Counted from the first letter of the stretch, positions 1 to 7,397 are shown. The stretch: 45,872 nt of DNA from Gloeobacterales cyanobacterium ES-bin-313 (GCA_014379585.1 JACMLN010000001.1:1-45872); one strand, 5' to 3'. Notes: generated by a model from the sequence alone, not told the origin. Translations and numbers: made by a program.

Positions 1-714
1 AAAATCTCTCAAATGCAGACAGATATCGTTGCGGGTGTTTCTCACGATCTCAAAACACCCCTGGCTGGAATTAGTGCTTCAGCTCAATTACTTACTTCCG
101 GACGGGCTAATACACCAGAAGAAGTTAAAGAGTTCTCAGGCTATATTCTCAACGAAGCGAAGCGCTTAACAGCAGTTGTTGAAAAAGTGCTGACTCTCGC
201 TAAATTAGAGACGCAACAAGTAGCGATGCATCCAGAAGCAATCAGTATTGTTTGCTTGGTGGATCAAGCGATTGAGTCAGTACGAAGTGCTTTCCCAAAA
301 GCAACGATTGTGCGGGGCAATATCCCTGATGATAATGTCTCTGGGGATTTCCAAGGATTGGCGACGGTATTAGTGAACTTGATCGACAATGCGGTGCGCT
401 ACAGCAATGCTGAGGCACCATGGGTACAGGTTGATGCGGAATGGAATACCCACGGTGAAAAGCGGGATTTGCATCTTAGAGTTCGCGATCGAGGCGTTGG
501 TATTCCGGTTGAAGAGCAATCCTATATCTTCCAGAAATTCTATCGGGTGCAGCAAGGTATGGTCTGTGACACCGAAGGCACAGGTCTGGGATTAGCAATT
601 GCTTCTGAAATCATCCGCGCCCACCATGGCTCGATTCAAGTTGAGAGTCAGCCCGGTTTTGGTAGTGTCTTTACTGTGGTACTCCCCTATGAACGACCCA
701 ATTTTAGTCATTGA
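1..714 (+). CDS. Sensor histidine kinase, C-terminal part (5' end outside window)
   Basis: The open frame runs in from the left edge, so the sensor and membrane part is missing. The visible 237 codons hold the catalytic core. The HisKA H-box SHDLKTP lies at codons 14-20, with phospho-accepting His at codon 15. The HATPase_c domain follows, with the N-box VNLIDNAVRYSN, the G1 box DRGVGIP, an F-box (FQKFYRV) and the G2 box GTGLGLA. By family knowledge it autophosphorylates on His and passes the phosphate to the partner regulator. The partner is almost surely the next gene, whose start lies 26 bases inside this one. The ATG at base 13 is internal to the H-box helix and is not a credible start. 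The signal sensed cannot be told. Confidence 0.93.
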   Translation, partial: KISQMQTDIVAGVSHDLKTPLAGISASAQLLTSGRANTPEEVKEFSGYILNEAKRLTAVVEKVLTLAKLETQQVAMHPEAISIVCLVDQAIESVRSAFPKATIVRGNIPDDNVSGDFQGLATVLVNLIDNAVRYSNAEAPWVQVDAEWNTHGEKRDLHLRVRDRGVGIPVEEQSYIFQKFYRVQQGMVCDTEGTGLGLAIASEIIRAHHGSIQVESQPGFGSVFTVVLPYERPNFSH

Positions 715-1378
715 GGACGACGAAACCCTCGGTCAAGTCCTCCGCAAAACCTTAGAGTCCGAGGGTTACAAAGTCTTGCTCGCCCGAGATGGGAGGACGG
801 GACTTGAGATGGCCCAGCAAACAACCCTTGAGATGATCGTCTTGGATTTGATGTTGCCTCGATTGAGCGGATTGGAAGTCTGCCAACGATTGCGTCAAGA
901 GAATATTCAAACGCCGATTATTATGCTGACGGCGAGGGGATTGGACACCGATAAAATCTTCGGGTTGCGCCTTGGAGCCGATGATTACTTGACGAAACCT
1001 TTTAATATTGACGAATTACTCGCCCGCATCGAAGCAATTCGTCGTCGTGCCAGTCGAACAACGCTGGCCCAACATCTCTGCATCGGTGACTTGGAGATCG
1101 ACTTTGCGCGGATGAGTATCTGTAAAAAGAAAGTACGATTGGATCTCTCTTCACGGGAGTTTCAAGTGCTCGAATGTCTGATTCGCTCCGCTGGCCATAC
1201 AGTCGAACGCGATAAAATTTATCAAGACGTTTGGGGTTACGATACTGCTGTGACAAACCGCACCATCGATTTTCATATTGCTCGTCTGCGCCACAAGCTC
1301 GAAGAGAATCCGAAAGAGCCTGAGTATATTCTGACGGTTCACGGAGCTGGCTATCGCTTTGTGATGCCGGAACAATGA
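689..1378 (+). CDS. OmpR/PhoB-family response regulator
   Basis: This is a 229-residue two-domain regulator. The receiver domain (about 1-115) has the acidic pair Asp10/Asp11, phospho-acceptor Asp53 in VLDLMLP, Thr81 and Lys103 in LTKPF. A winged-helix DNA-binding domain (about 130-229) ends in the typical VHGAGYRF turn. I chose ATG 689 because the receiver fold begins there (MNDPILVIEDD). The longer open frame from 599 only adds sequence that shadows the kinase gene. The gene overlaps the kinase by 26 bases, and its stop overlaps the start of the next gene, so all three are probably co-translated. It should be phosphorylated by the upstream kinase and bind tandem DNA half-sites. The regulon is unknown. 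Confidence 0.95.
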   Translation: MNDPILVIEDDETLGQVLRKTLESEGYKVLLARDGRTGLEMAQQTTLEMIVLDLMLPRLSGLEVCQRLRQENIQTPIIMLTARGLDTDKIFGLRLGADDYLTKPFNIDELLARIEAIRRRASRTTLAQHLCIGDLEIDFARMSICKKKVRLDLSSREFQVLECLIRSAGHTVERDKIYQDVWGYDTAVTNRTIDFHIARLRHKLEENPKEPEYILTVHGAGYRFVMPEQ

Positions 1379-2121
1379 TGGCCTTCCAATCTAGATCAAG
1401 ACACCGCTATACGATCGGTGAACAACAGGTTCCGAGTGTGACAACCATTCTGGCTGCGACGCGTCCTGTGGAGACGGTTGAAGCCTTGGTCGCCTGGGGT
1501 GAGCGCGTCGGTGTGGAGACAGCCGAGCGGATTCGTACCCAATCTGCGGATCGTGGAACCCTGCTTCATCAGTTAGTTGAACAGTACCTTTTAGGCGAAC
1601 CTGTGGATCGTGCTTTGATTGCCGAGGTTCGTCCTTGGTGGCTCTCCATCGAACCCGTGCTCCAGAGAATCAGTGAAATCAAACTGATGGAAATGCCCGT
1701 ATATCATCCACTCTTGGGCTATGCAGGGACACCGGATCTCGTTGCCAATTTCAGTTTGGGTACCGCCAACCAGCGTTTAACCCTGGTGGATTGGAAATCC
1801 GCTGATAAAGAAAAGCGTGCAGATTGGCTTAGTGACTATCCGATTCAACTTGCCGCCTACTGTGGTGCCCTGCGGCAAACCCACAGTTTGCGTATCGAAC
1901 AGGGGATGATCGTTCTGGCACATCCCCTTGGCCCAGCCCAAGTATTTCGCTTTGACCGCCAACAACTCAGTACCCATTGGCAAGCCTGGTTAAAGCGCCT
2001 CCAACAGTTCTGGCAGATGAGCGAAGGTCATCCTCTTGCAGCAGATGTTCTGCACTATCTTTCGCTCATGTCTGTTAAACGCCTGTATACAAACAACCCT
2101 CTAGAAGGAAAAGAAGAATGA
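1375..2121 (+). CDS. PD-(D/E)XK nuclease-like protein (RecB/Cas4/MGME1 type)
   Basis: The 248-residue protein carries the ordered motifs of the RecB-type PD-(D/E)XK fold. They are GTLLH (61-65, with the His typical of this clade), Glu106, GTPD (118-121, catalytic Asp121), VDWKSA (138-143, Asp139 and Lys141) and the QLAAY motif (158-162) matching the RecB QhxxY signature. It should therefore be a metal-dependent DNA exonuclease, closest in layout to stand-alone MGME1/Cas4-like enzymes. No iron-sulfur Cys cluster of the Cas4 kind is seen. Its ATG overlaps the regulator stop codon (ATGA), so it is translationally coupled to a two-component system, which is unexpected. Substrate and role are unknown. 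The nuclease fold is well supported. Confidence 0.8.
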   Translation: MMAFQSRSRHRYTIGEQQVPSVTTILAATRPVETVEALVAWGERVGVETAERIRTQSADRGTLLHQLVEQYLLGEPVDRALIAEVRPWWLSIEPVLQRISEIKLMEMPVYHPLLGYAGTPDLVANFSLGTANQRLTLVDWKSADKEKRADWLSDYPIQLAAYCGALRQTHSLRIEQGMIVLAHPLGPAQVFRFDRQQLSTHWQAWLKRLQQFWQMSEGHPLAADVLHYLSLMSVKRLYTNNPLEGKEE

Positions 2122-2239
2122 CAATACCTGGTGCATCGATTATTCCAAGTGGTGGTAGTGTCGAGGAACATGTCAAGCAACTAGACAAATAAGTCTCCCA
2201 ATCAAAGAGAGCATCGAGCATCTGCAGAATGCACTTGAT

Positions 2240-2635
2240 CTAGCTGTGCCAAGGTGGGGGCAAAGGCTGTGTCCACACCGGAAAATCGCGCTTTGGATGC
2301 TTTGCACGGGAGAGCATATCGGCCAGAGGCTTGCCTTCAAGAAGGTGCTGTTTGACCAGTAAAGGGACTTCGCGCTCTTGAACCCGGTCATACCAGATCT
2401 CCTGTCGGGCAGCACTTTGCAGAATCATCAACATCGGCCCATTGCCACACTGCCCCAAGCATCCCGTCTCCTGGATCGCGACTTGCTCAGTCATTCCCTG
2501 AGCGGCAATTTCCTGCTTGAGAGCTTGAAGCACTTGCGTACTCCCATCTCGGCGGCAGGTACGATTTTGGCAAGCAAAAATTTGAATTGGGGTTTGCATC
2601 AATGGCTGATTTGGAGGATAAGTCCAATCTGACAC
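2240..2635 (-). CDS. Thioredoxin-like [2Fe-2S] ferredoxin domain protein
   Basis: This is a short protein of up to 131 residues with four cysteines spaced as in the thioredoxin-like ferredoxin fold. Cys22 and Cys27 sit in FACQNRTCRR, and Cys59 and Cys63 in ETGCLGQCGNGP. This C-x4-C ... C-x3-C pattern matches NuoE/HoxE C-terminal domains and stand-alone (2Fe-2S) ferredoxins. It most likely binds one 2Fe-2S cluster and carries electrons in the cytoplasm. The C-terminus is Pro-rich and without motif. The start is uncertain: 2635 is a GTG, and an ATG at 2599 gives a 119-residue form keeping the whole domain. Neither has a clear ribosome-binding site. It is convergent with the nuclease gene and stands alone. 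Confidence 0.85.
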   Translation of the reverse strand: MSDWTYPPNQPLMQTPIQIFACQNRTCRRDGSTQVLQALKQEIAAQGMTEQVAIQETGCLGQCGNGPMLMILQSAARQEIWYDRVQEREVPLLVKQHLLEGKPLADMLSRAKHPKRDFPVWTQPLPPPWHS

Positions 2636-2977
2636 ATGCCATTGCCAAATACTGCGATCAAGAAGCGAGATTCAAGAACGCTCCGAAACCAAAAAGAAGG
2701 GAAAGCAAGTACATGTGAGGCCTAACTTAGCAATGCCCTAAAGCTGTCTGGAGGATTGGATCCACTTCAGCATCCCATGGAACGCCTCCAAGAAACTTTT
2801 TTGGGAAAATCCACCTCAAAACATCCGAAGTCTTTGAGTCGAACTTTTGCCAAAAGATATAGATTAGACGAAAAACGAAAAGCTAATATCTATGAATAAC
2901 GCAAAGAAGTAGTTTTTACGACAGTTAATTTAGCCTCAAAAGTATAGGCTGAACTCAATAATAATCGTTTTAAGGCA
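2636..2977. other. Intergenic stretch, no gene seen
   Basis: These 342 bases lie between the divergent 2Fe-2S and zinc-ribbon genes. The right half (about 2860-2970) is AT-rich and probably holds the promoter of the zinc-ribbon gene. I see no convincing paired -35/-10 boxes, no RNA gene and no coding remnant. Confidence 0.5.
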
Positions 2978-3169
2978 ATGTCTAACTTATCGCAACCTGC
3001 TCAGGAATGTCCGCGTTGCAAGAGTGAGTATATCCGTCGGTCGCAAAGAAGACTTTGGGAACATCCTTTGACCTGGTTTGGGTTTCTTCCTTTTCGCTGC
3101 ACAGGCTGTGGGGGGCGATTTTTTAGTAAAAGTATTTCATTATCCAATCTTTCCGAAAACTCTCAATAG
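2978..3169 (+). CDS. Small zinc-ribbon protein
   Basis: This 63-residue protein has two CxxC knuckles, Cys11/Cys14 in ECPRCKS and Cys41/Cys44 in RCTGCGGRFF, separated by a basic, aromatic linker (RRSQRRLWEHPL). The layout, ending in an RCxxCxxRFF element, is common among small bacterial zinc-ribbon proteins of unknown role. It would bind one Zn ion. An AAGG lies only two bases before the ATG, closer than usual, so initiation may be weak. It stands alone between longer non-coding stretches. Real coding status is likely because both knuckles and their spacing are intact. Confidence 0.65.
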   Translation: MSNLSQPAQECPRCKSEYIRRSQRRLWEHPLTWFGFLPFRCTGCGGRFFSKSISLSNLSENSQ

Positions 3170-3358
3170 CGTCATCTTTTGTGCAATCTCGCTGGAATGG
3201 GTGTTCCCCAACCAGTCACCTAACATGGTGAGACCGTCATTTCACTTGTGGCTGACTCTGTCGAGATGAAGCTTTTTTGTCAGTTGTTCGAAGATGTGAA
3301 TAAGATACTGCTGACTATGCCCTTTCGCGAATGAGAAAACCTTCTGGATCTGAAAAAA

Positions 3359-4573
3359 ATGCGTCCTCGTCAACAGCTTGGTGTCGAAGCAGCGCTGAAA
3401 GTCACCACAGAGATTGGCCGCTTCTCGATCTACTCTGGGGCGGGTAAAGGTAAATCCGCCGCTGCTCTCGGTGTCGTTCTGCGCTCATTCGGACTCGGAG
3501 TGGCCAGCAATCAAAAACATCGAGTCGCCTTAGTACGTTTTTTGAAGGGGGCTGATCGGGCCTACGACGAGGATGCTGCCATTGATGCAATCAGGCAACG
3601 CTATCCTCACCTGCTCGATACGGTCAGGTTCGGGCGTTCTGAATACTTTGGGGTAGAAGAAATTGTCGAGAGTGACAAAGAAGAAGCGGTTCGTGGCTGG
3701 CAAGTAGCCACAGGAATGCTCCTCAGTGGACTCTACAAAGTTGTCGTTCTCGATGAACTCAATCCGGTCATTGACCTCGGTCTTCTCGATGTCAAAGATG
3801 TTCTCTCTATCCTCAAACAGCGACCCAATCATGTAGAAGTGATCATCACCGGACGTTCACCCCACCCAGATCTCGTTGCTATTGCTGAACTTCACTCAGA
3901 ACACAACCCTCATTTTCTGACTAGCAGTACCCAAGAAACTCCAATCACTGGTTTGCATTTAACCATAGGCCCTGGCAAGGGCAAATCGACAACTGCCCTT
4001 GGTTACGCACTTCGCTCTGTGGGGCGCGCTTTCGCAGGAACCGATACCAGAGCCGTCAAAATTATCCAATTTCTCAAAGGGGGAGCATTTGGTTCCTACA
4101 CAGAAGATGCTGCTTTAGCTGCACTCCAAGACATCGGCCCTGGTCTGGTTGAGCATGAACGTTACGGACGACCCGTGATTATCTTCAAACGCCTGCCCGC
4201 TGGCGTCGATCCCTCGCAACTCAGGCAACCCATCGACTATGCCTATGCCCTCTCCGCTTTTTACAGTGCAATTGAAGCGATCAAGTCTGGCAACTACCAG
4301 ATGGTCATTCTGGACGAGATTCTGCCTGTATTCGATCTCGACCTCCTACCCGACGGCCCGCAACAACTCCTTGATGCCCTCGAAAGTAAAAGTCTAACCA
4401 CCGCCCCAGGGGGCTATCTTCGGGGCGCAGTTCATCTCACGGGTCGCTGCTGGGAGGAAAATCCTCAGACCCAAAAGCTTCTCCGTGCCTGTGATTCCTG
4501 TACTTACATTGAAGGACACAAGCACTACTTCAATCATGATCGCGACAGCCGCGCCCCTGGCATCGATCTGTAG
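3359..4573 (+). CDS. Tandem-duplicated CobA/CobO-like P-loop protein (corrinoid adenosyltransferase family)
   Basis: The 404-residue protein consists of two homologous P-loop domains. Domain 1 has Walker A GAGKGKSA (27-34), VVVLDELN (128-135) and ITGRSPHP (163-170). Domain 2 has GPGKGKST (204-211), MVILDEI (315-321) and LTGR (360-363). GxGKGKS, a VLDE strand and a late TGR motif are the hallmarks of ATP:cob(I)alamin adenosyltransferases of the CobA/CobO/BtuR type, which are normally about 200 residues with one domain. Domain 1 stays closer to the family (DVKDVLSILKQRP before ITGR). Domain 2 has a diverged C-terminus with an added Cys/His-containing tail. It probably adenosylates a corrinoid or is a derived ATPase. 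No other cobalamin genes adjoin it. No good ribosome-binding site precedes the chosen ATG. Confidence 0.8.
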   Translation: MRPRQQLGVEAALKVTTEIGRFSIYSGAGKGKSAAALGVVLRSFGLGVASNQKHRVALVRFLKGADRAYDEDAAIDAIRQRYPHLLDTVRFGRSEYFGVEEIVESDKEEAVRGWQVATGMLLSGLYKVVVLDELNPVIDLGLLDVKDVLSILKQRPNHVEVIITGRSPHPDLVAIAELHSEHNPHFLTSSTQETPITGLHLTIGPGKGKSTTALGYALRSVGRAFAGTDTRAVKIIQFLKGGAFGSYTEDAALAALQDIGPGLVEHERYGRPVIIFKRLPAGVDPSQLRQPIDYAYALSAFYSAIEAIKSGNYQMVILDEILPVFDLDLLPDGPQQLLDALESKSLTTAPGGYLRGAVHLTGRCWEENPQTQKLLRACDSCTYIEGHKHYFNHDRDSRAPGIDL

Positions 4574-4932
4574 CTTTTCGCGTAAAGCATCGCGCCCTAA
4601 GGGCCAATTTGCAAAGTGGTTAGTTGCTGCTCAGAAGTCTTGCCCAAAGATGATCTCAGCGCCAGCCACCCGCAATGCATACTTTGGCACTGAATGGCTC
4701 TGTGTGCCTAACTTCCCTGGAATCTAGAGCCAGCTTTACAGATGAGTTCTAAAAATTCCGTGATGTTGCTAAACAACTATGCGAACTTTTTAATTTTGTC
4801 ATTTGAATACAGACTATATTATAAAAGTTTCCTATCATCTTAATCATCCCTACAACCCATTCCTGCACTTGCATATCAACTAGTTTGAAACAAATTGCTG
4901 CTGTCGGTTTTTGCGTAGCTGGCGATCAAGTT
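4574..4932. other. Intergenic stretch, AT-rich, possible promoter
   Basis: The stretch after the CobA-like gene carries only a short open frame without recognisable content. From about 4790 it becomes AT-rich. TTGTCA at 4796-4801 is followed by TATTAT at 4817-4822 and TTATAA at 4819-4824, which could form a sigma70-type promoter reading rightward toward the Host_attach-like gene. The spacing is 15 or 17 bases, so the assignment is weak. No RNA gene is seen. Confidence 0.3.
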
Positions 4933-4948
4933 TTCAACCGCGGTTGAA
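4933..4948. promoter_or_regulatory. Perfect 16-bp palindrome, candidate operator
   Basis: TTCAACCG followed directly by CGGTTGAA is a perfect palindrome with no spacer. It ends two bases before a strong ribosome-binding site (GGGAG, 4950-4954) of a short reading frame that leads into the Host_attach-like gene. Its position fits a dimeric repressor site. The binding protein is unknown. It may also simply be an RNA hairpin arm. Confidence 0.4.
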
Positions 4949-4960
4949 CGGGAGAGCATC

Positions 4961-5032
4961 ATGGAATTTTTTAGCTATGTGGGTTGGATCATTAAGACGA
5001 AAGCAGTCGATAACGAATTCAAGCAGAGATGA
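4961..5032 (+). CDS. Possible 23-residue leader peptide upstream of the Host_attach-like gene
   Basis: An ATG at 4961 is preceded by GGAG with a six-base spacer, one of the better ribosome-binding sites in the window. The frame codes 23 residues (starts MEFFSYVGWI) and stops with TGA at 5030-5032. That stop overlaps an ATG at 5029 which is in frame with the next gene. A small peptide with strong initiation signals, a palindrome just upstream and a coupled ATGA junction suggests a translated leader that gates the downstream gene. Nothing in the peptide is recognisable and the length is near chance level. Confidence 0.3.
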   Translation: MEFFSYVGWIIKTKAVDNEFKQR

Positions 5033-5091
5033 CCGATCCTTGCAGTAACTCCAGATGTGAAGCGTCAAATCAGATTTTATCGAGGCAGATC

Positions 5092-5577
5092 ATGAGTTCA
5101 GTTCTCGTAGTTGTGGCAGATGGGGCCAAAGCCCGCTATTTCACATCGGAAGTAAAGGAACTTGCCCAGGGTGAAATCGGCTCCTATTTGCTTGAAGATG
5201 CGTCATTAGTAAACCCAGATCAGATGGAAGAGGGAAAAGAACTCTGGTCAGGTCCAGAAAGTCAAGCTGGGCATTATCGACAGGGAAGAAGTACGGCGCA
5301 TAGTTATGATGATCACCGACAAGATCATGAGCTTGAATATGAACGGCGTTTTGCGCGATCCATCACTGAGCAGATTCTGCTGCGAACCCATACTCACCCA
5401 TTACAACGCCTTGTAGTCATCGCTGAACCTCGACTTTTAGGGCTTTTGCGGGAAGTCCTGATTCCCAAATTGCCCAAAGCTTTAGAACTTACCGAGATCG
5501 ACAAGAATCTCTGTCACCTCAGACCTGATGAATTGTATGAATACTTGACAAAAAGATCTCTCTTAGTGCATGTCTAA
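5092..5577 (+). CDS. Host_attach/baeRF-family protein
   Basis: The 161-residue protein begins MSSVLVVVADGAKARYF, the usual first strand of the Host_attach family (a bacterial-archaeal eRF1-like, baeRF, fold). It contains the family stretch LEYERRFARSITEQI and the strand LQRLVVIAEPRLLGLL. The family was named after an Agrobacterium attachment protein. Later fold analysis linked it to release-factor-like proteins, so a ribosome-linked role is possible. ATG 5092 is chosen because the fold starts there and GAGG (5082-5085) lies six bases upstream. A 21-residue extension from ATG 5029 is open but looks non-conserved (Cys- and Ser-rich). That ATG overlaps the stop of the short upstream frame, so the longer form cannot be excluded. 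Confidence 0.8.
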   Translation: MSSVLVVVADGAKARYFTSEVKELAQGEIGSYLLEDASLVNPDQMEEGKELWSGPESQAGHYRQGRSTAHSYDDHRQDHELEYERRFARSITEQILLRTHTHPLQRLVVIAEPRLLGLLREVLIPKLPKALELTEIDKNLCHLRPDELYEYLTKRSLLVHV

Positions 5578-5752
5578 GAATGCTCTCGCTTTCACGAGTG
5601 CTATTACTTGAAGAATCTCCGAAGCCTCCATTCGAGATACGCCGGAAAATAGCTATTAGTGCGATTGTATGGTTTACTGTCAAGAAAATCCACGGACTAC
5701 GTTGACCTTTTTTACCTAGCGCCAGATGTTTGCTTGCATGTCTCGTCTAAGT

Positions 5753-6541
5753 TCATCGCAGGATACTGACTACTTGCTCTAACCGTGGCTGACCGAAGCG
5801 AGTCCAGGCACTGCCTCCTCGCAAGAATAGCTCCATGAACCGAATCGTCGTGCCGTCGGTTCGGTTCCAACCAGAACTGCCGGGGGCAAAGGCGAGGGTA
5901 CCTTCCGCTACCTTAAAACTGCCGTCTGTGTAGACTGCGTCGCTGACCACGTCGCCCACCCGCACAACCAGTTTGCTGCCCACCTCCAGATCGATACTGG
6001 AATGGACGATGGTCGTCTTTAGATTGCCGAAGCCATCCACCCAGGCGAGTTGATTATCTGGTATCGGCGGGAGGCTCTGCCGATCCAAAGCGTCGCCAAG
6101 AAGCTCCAGCTTTTGCTGGGCAATCTCGCTGGCAGCTATCGGAAAGATATCGCGGGAACGGAACTGCGATCCCGCCCGTGCCACGTTGATCGTTCGTAGG
6201 GAAAGAGCGTGCTCTTTGATAAACGAGAGCGTAAAGCCCGCGTAGACACCGACCACTTGGATCCCATTCGGGAGTAGGGCATAGACCAATCCTTCGCCTT
6301 CATTGTCGCGGCGACCCTGACGATCATCGCGGCGCGGCGCACAGTTGTGATAGATGAGGGTGTCTTTGGGAGCCAAATTGAGGCCGAGTTGGGCAACCCA
6401 GAAACCAGTGGCTAGGGTGCTGAATGCCGGTACCGAAAGTGGGACAATTTGCGCATTTTCGAGGTAGAAGTGCAGACGCTGACTTACTTCCGAGAAAGCC
6501 GGATCCCCCACGCCATAATCTGCAATTAAGTGAACAAGCAT
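5753..6541 (-). CDS. SAM hydroxide adenosyltransferase-like protein (DUF62 family)
   Basis: The 262-residue protein matches the SAM-dependent chlorinase/fluorinase/hydroxide adenosyltransferase family. The N-terminal IADYGVGD replaces the usual TDFG-x-x-D. Further features are the VGVYAGFTLSFI strand, VDGFGNLKTTI (family: DxFGNxxTN) and a C-terminal FAPGSSGW near the usual NSxG. The family hydrolyses SAM to adenosine and methionine. Several canonical residues are changed, so this is a divergent subfamily like those common in cyanobacteria, and the activity is not certain. ATG 6541 is chosen because GAGG stands six bases upstream and the conserved start MLVHLIADYG follows. A GTG at 6583 would add 14 residues without conservation. 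A hairpin lies in the presumed leader. Confidence 0.8.
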   Translation of the reverse strand: MLVHLIADYGVGDPAFSEVSQRLHFYLENAQIVPLSVPAFSTLATGFWVAQLGLNLAPKDTLIYHNCAPRRDDRQGRRDNEGEGLVYALLPNGIQVVGVYAGFTLSFIKEHALSLRTINVARAGSQFRSRDIFPIAASEIAQQKLELLGDALDRQSLPPIPDNQLAWVDGFGNLKTTIVHSSIDLEVGSKLVVRVGDVVSDAVYTDGSFKVAEGTLAFAPGSSGWNRTDGTTIRFMELFLRGGSAWTRFGQPRLEQVVSILR

Positions 6542-6580
6542 GTCTGGCCTCAGAAGGAATCTGGTCTCTTCAGGCCACCT

Positions 6581-6624
6581 CACCTTCTCCCGGAAGCTGT
6601 ACGGTTGTCAATCATCCGAAGGTG
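6581..6624 (-). promoter_or_regulatory. Hairpin in the presumed 5' leader of the SAM-hydrolase-like gene
   Basis: CACCTTC (6581-6587) pairs with GAAGGTG (6618-6624). The helix continues as GGA (6592-6594) with TCC (6615-6617) after a four-base bulge. The structure lies about 40-83 bases upstream of the ATG of the minus-strand gene. It does not match a SAM or SAH riboswitch I know. It may be a leader structure or chance. Confidence 0.3.
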
Positions 6625-6790
6625 ACTTGTTTTTCTGGCTCACTTTCTTTTAGCGAATGATCCCCTTCGACGGCTACATCCCCCTCCCCTGCTTGCAGAT
6701 CGCTTTTAAGCCTGGGCAAAGCCTGCCAATCTTCTCTGATAATCACAGAAACGGATCGAAGTCAAATTAGCGGATAATGCCCACGTGAAG

Positions 6791-6820
6791 TCGGGGGCCA
6801 ACGAGAACCTCGACGACCCC
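6791..6820. repeat. 30-nt direct repeat, copy A
   Basis: Copy A matches copy B (7268-7297) at 26 of 30 positions in the same orientation. Both contain CGAGAAC followed by a pairing CTCG or TTCG, giving a small hairpin, and end in CGACCCC. The change CTCG to TTCG keeps the pairing through G-U, which hints at selection on RNA or DNA folding. A T-rich run (6824-6835) follows copy A. Confidence 0.75.
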
Positions 6821-6870
6821 AGGTTTTATTTTTTTGTGGAATGGATTAAAAGATGGCGAACGGCACCAAA

Positions 6871-6891
6871 GGGCAGGGGCAGGCCCCGCCC
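6871..6891. repeat. GC-rich hairpin
   Basis: GGGC-A-GGGGC pairs with GCCCC-GCCC across a two-base AG turn, giving a nine-pair stem with one bulged A. No T-run follows on either side, so it is not a standard intrinsic terminator. It sits between the two 30-nt repeats, next to a second hairpin. Confidence 0.5.
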
Positions 6892-6908
6892 TCTGGACTC
6901 CCGCCCCC

Positions 6909-6934
6909 GTGGGGGACAGAAGCCTGTCCCCCAC
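6909..6934. repeat. Perfect 11-bp inverted repeat with AAGC loop
   Basis: GTGGGGGACAG (6909-6919) and CTGTCCCCCAC (6924-6934) are perfect reverse complements around a four-base loop. This is one of the strongest hairpins in the window. There is no adjoining T-tract. It could be part of a structured RNA or the end of a small mobile element. Confidence 0.6.
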
Positions 6935-7267
6935 ACCCCCTTGGCAACTTTAGTGGCTTGATGCTGAGTGATACCGGGCTGCGCAGACTTTGTCTCACGT
7001 TGCGGTGGGAGGCGTGACTTGCACAGTTTGTGGACTGGCGGCACGGTTGGTATGACGCTGCGCGTCCCAAGCTCATGGCGCTACGCGTGATGGTGCATGG
7101 CCAACTGGTCTTGGAAGTCCGTCGAAATTGGGTGGAGGCTGGCTGGCATAGGCCAGAGGTGTGGGAGGTGAGTCTTACGGGCTTGCAAAGGTTTCTCTTT
7201 GGACTGATCGTGGACAAAGCAAAGACAGAGAAATCGATGGCAATTCGAGGAATATGTCCGTGCAGAA

Positions 7268-7297
7268 TCGGGGCCCGACGAGAACTTCGCCGACCCC
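7268..7297. repeat. 30-nt direct repeat, copy B
   Basis: Copy B of the repeat also found at 6791-6820, in the same orientation, with starts 477 bases apart. Four substitutions separate the copies. With only two copies and a large gap it does not look like a CRISPR array. It could mark the ends of a small inserted element. Confidence 0.75.
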
Positions 7298-7397
7298 ATT
7301 GGTATATTTCGTTGTTTGTCATGGGCGAAAGTCTCAGCTACGCCCTTTGGTTACATGCTGAGATTCAGGAAGTTTAGAATCATGCCAGTTCGGGGCA

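Larger units (their letters stand above)
6625..7397. other. Gene-free, partly GC-rich region
   Basis: About 770 bases between the SAM-hydrolase-like gene and the FkbM remnant hold several overlapping open frames of up to 158 codons on both strands. None has a recognisable motif, and none has plausible composition or a clear ribosome-binding site. The middle (about 6840-7170) is clearly more GC-rich than the neighbours and contains two strong hairpins and two 30-nt repeats. It may be a non-coding RNA locus or a decayed mobile element. Confidence 0.5.

Noticed and set aside
1375-2121. Cas4 assignment for the nuclease
   Set aside because: No four-cysteine iron-sulfur cluster and no cas neighbours. 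Only the general RecB-type fold is supported.
5753-6541. Fluorinase or chlorinase assignment
   Set aside because: Key family motifs are altered and there are no halogen-metabolism neighbours. Hydrolase-like is the cautious call.
6791-7297. CRISPR array from the two 30-nt repeats
   Set aside because: Only two copies, 447 bases apart, without regular spacers and with no cas gene in the window.
6846-7322. Minus-strand open frame of 158 codons in the GC-rich element
   Set aside because: Arg/Ser/Pro-rich with no motif, overlapping strong hairpins and both strands' frames. No ribosome-binding site was found.
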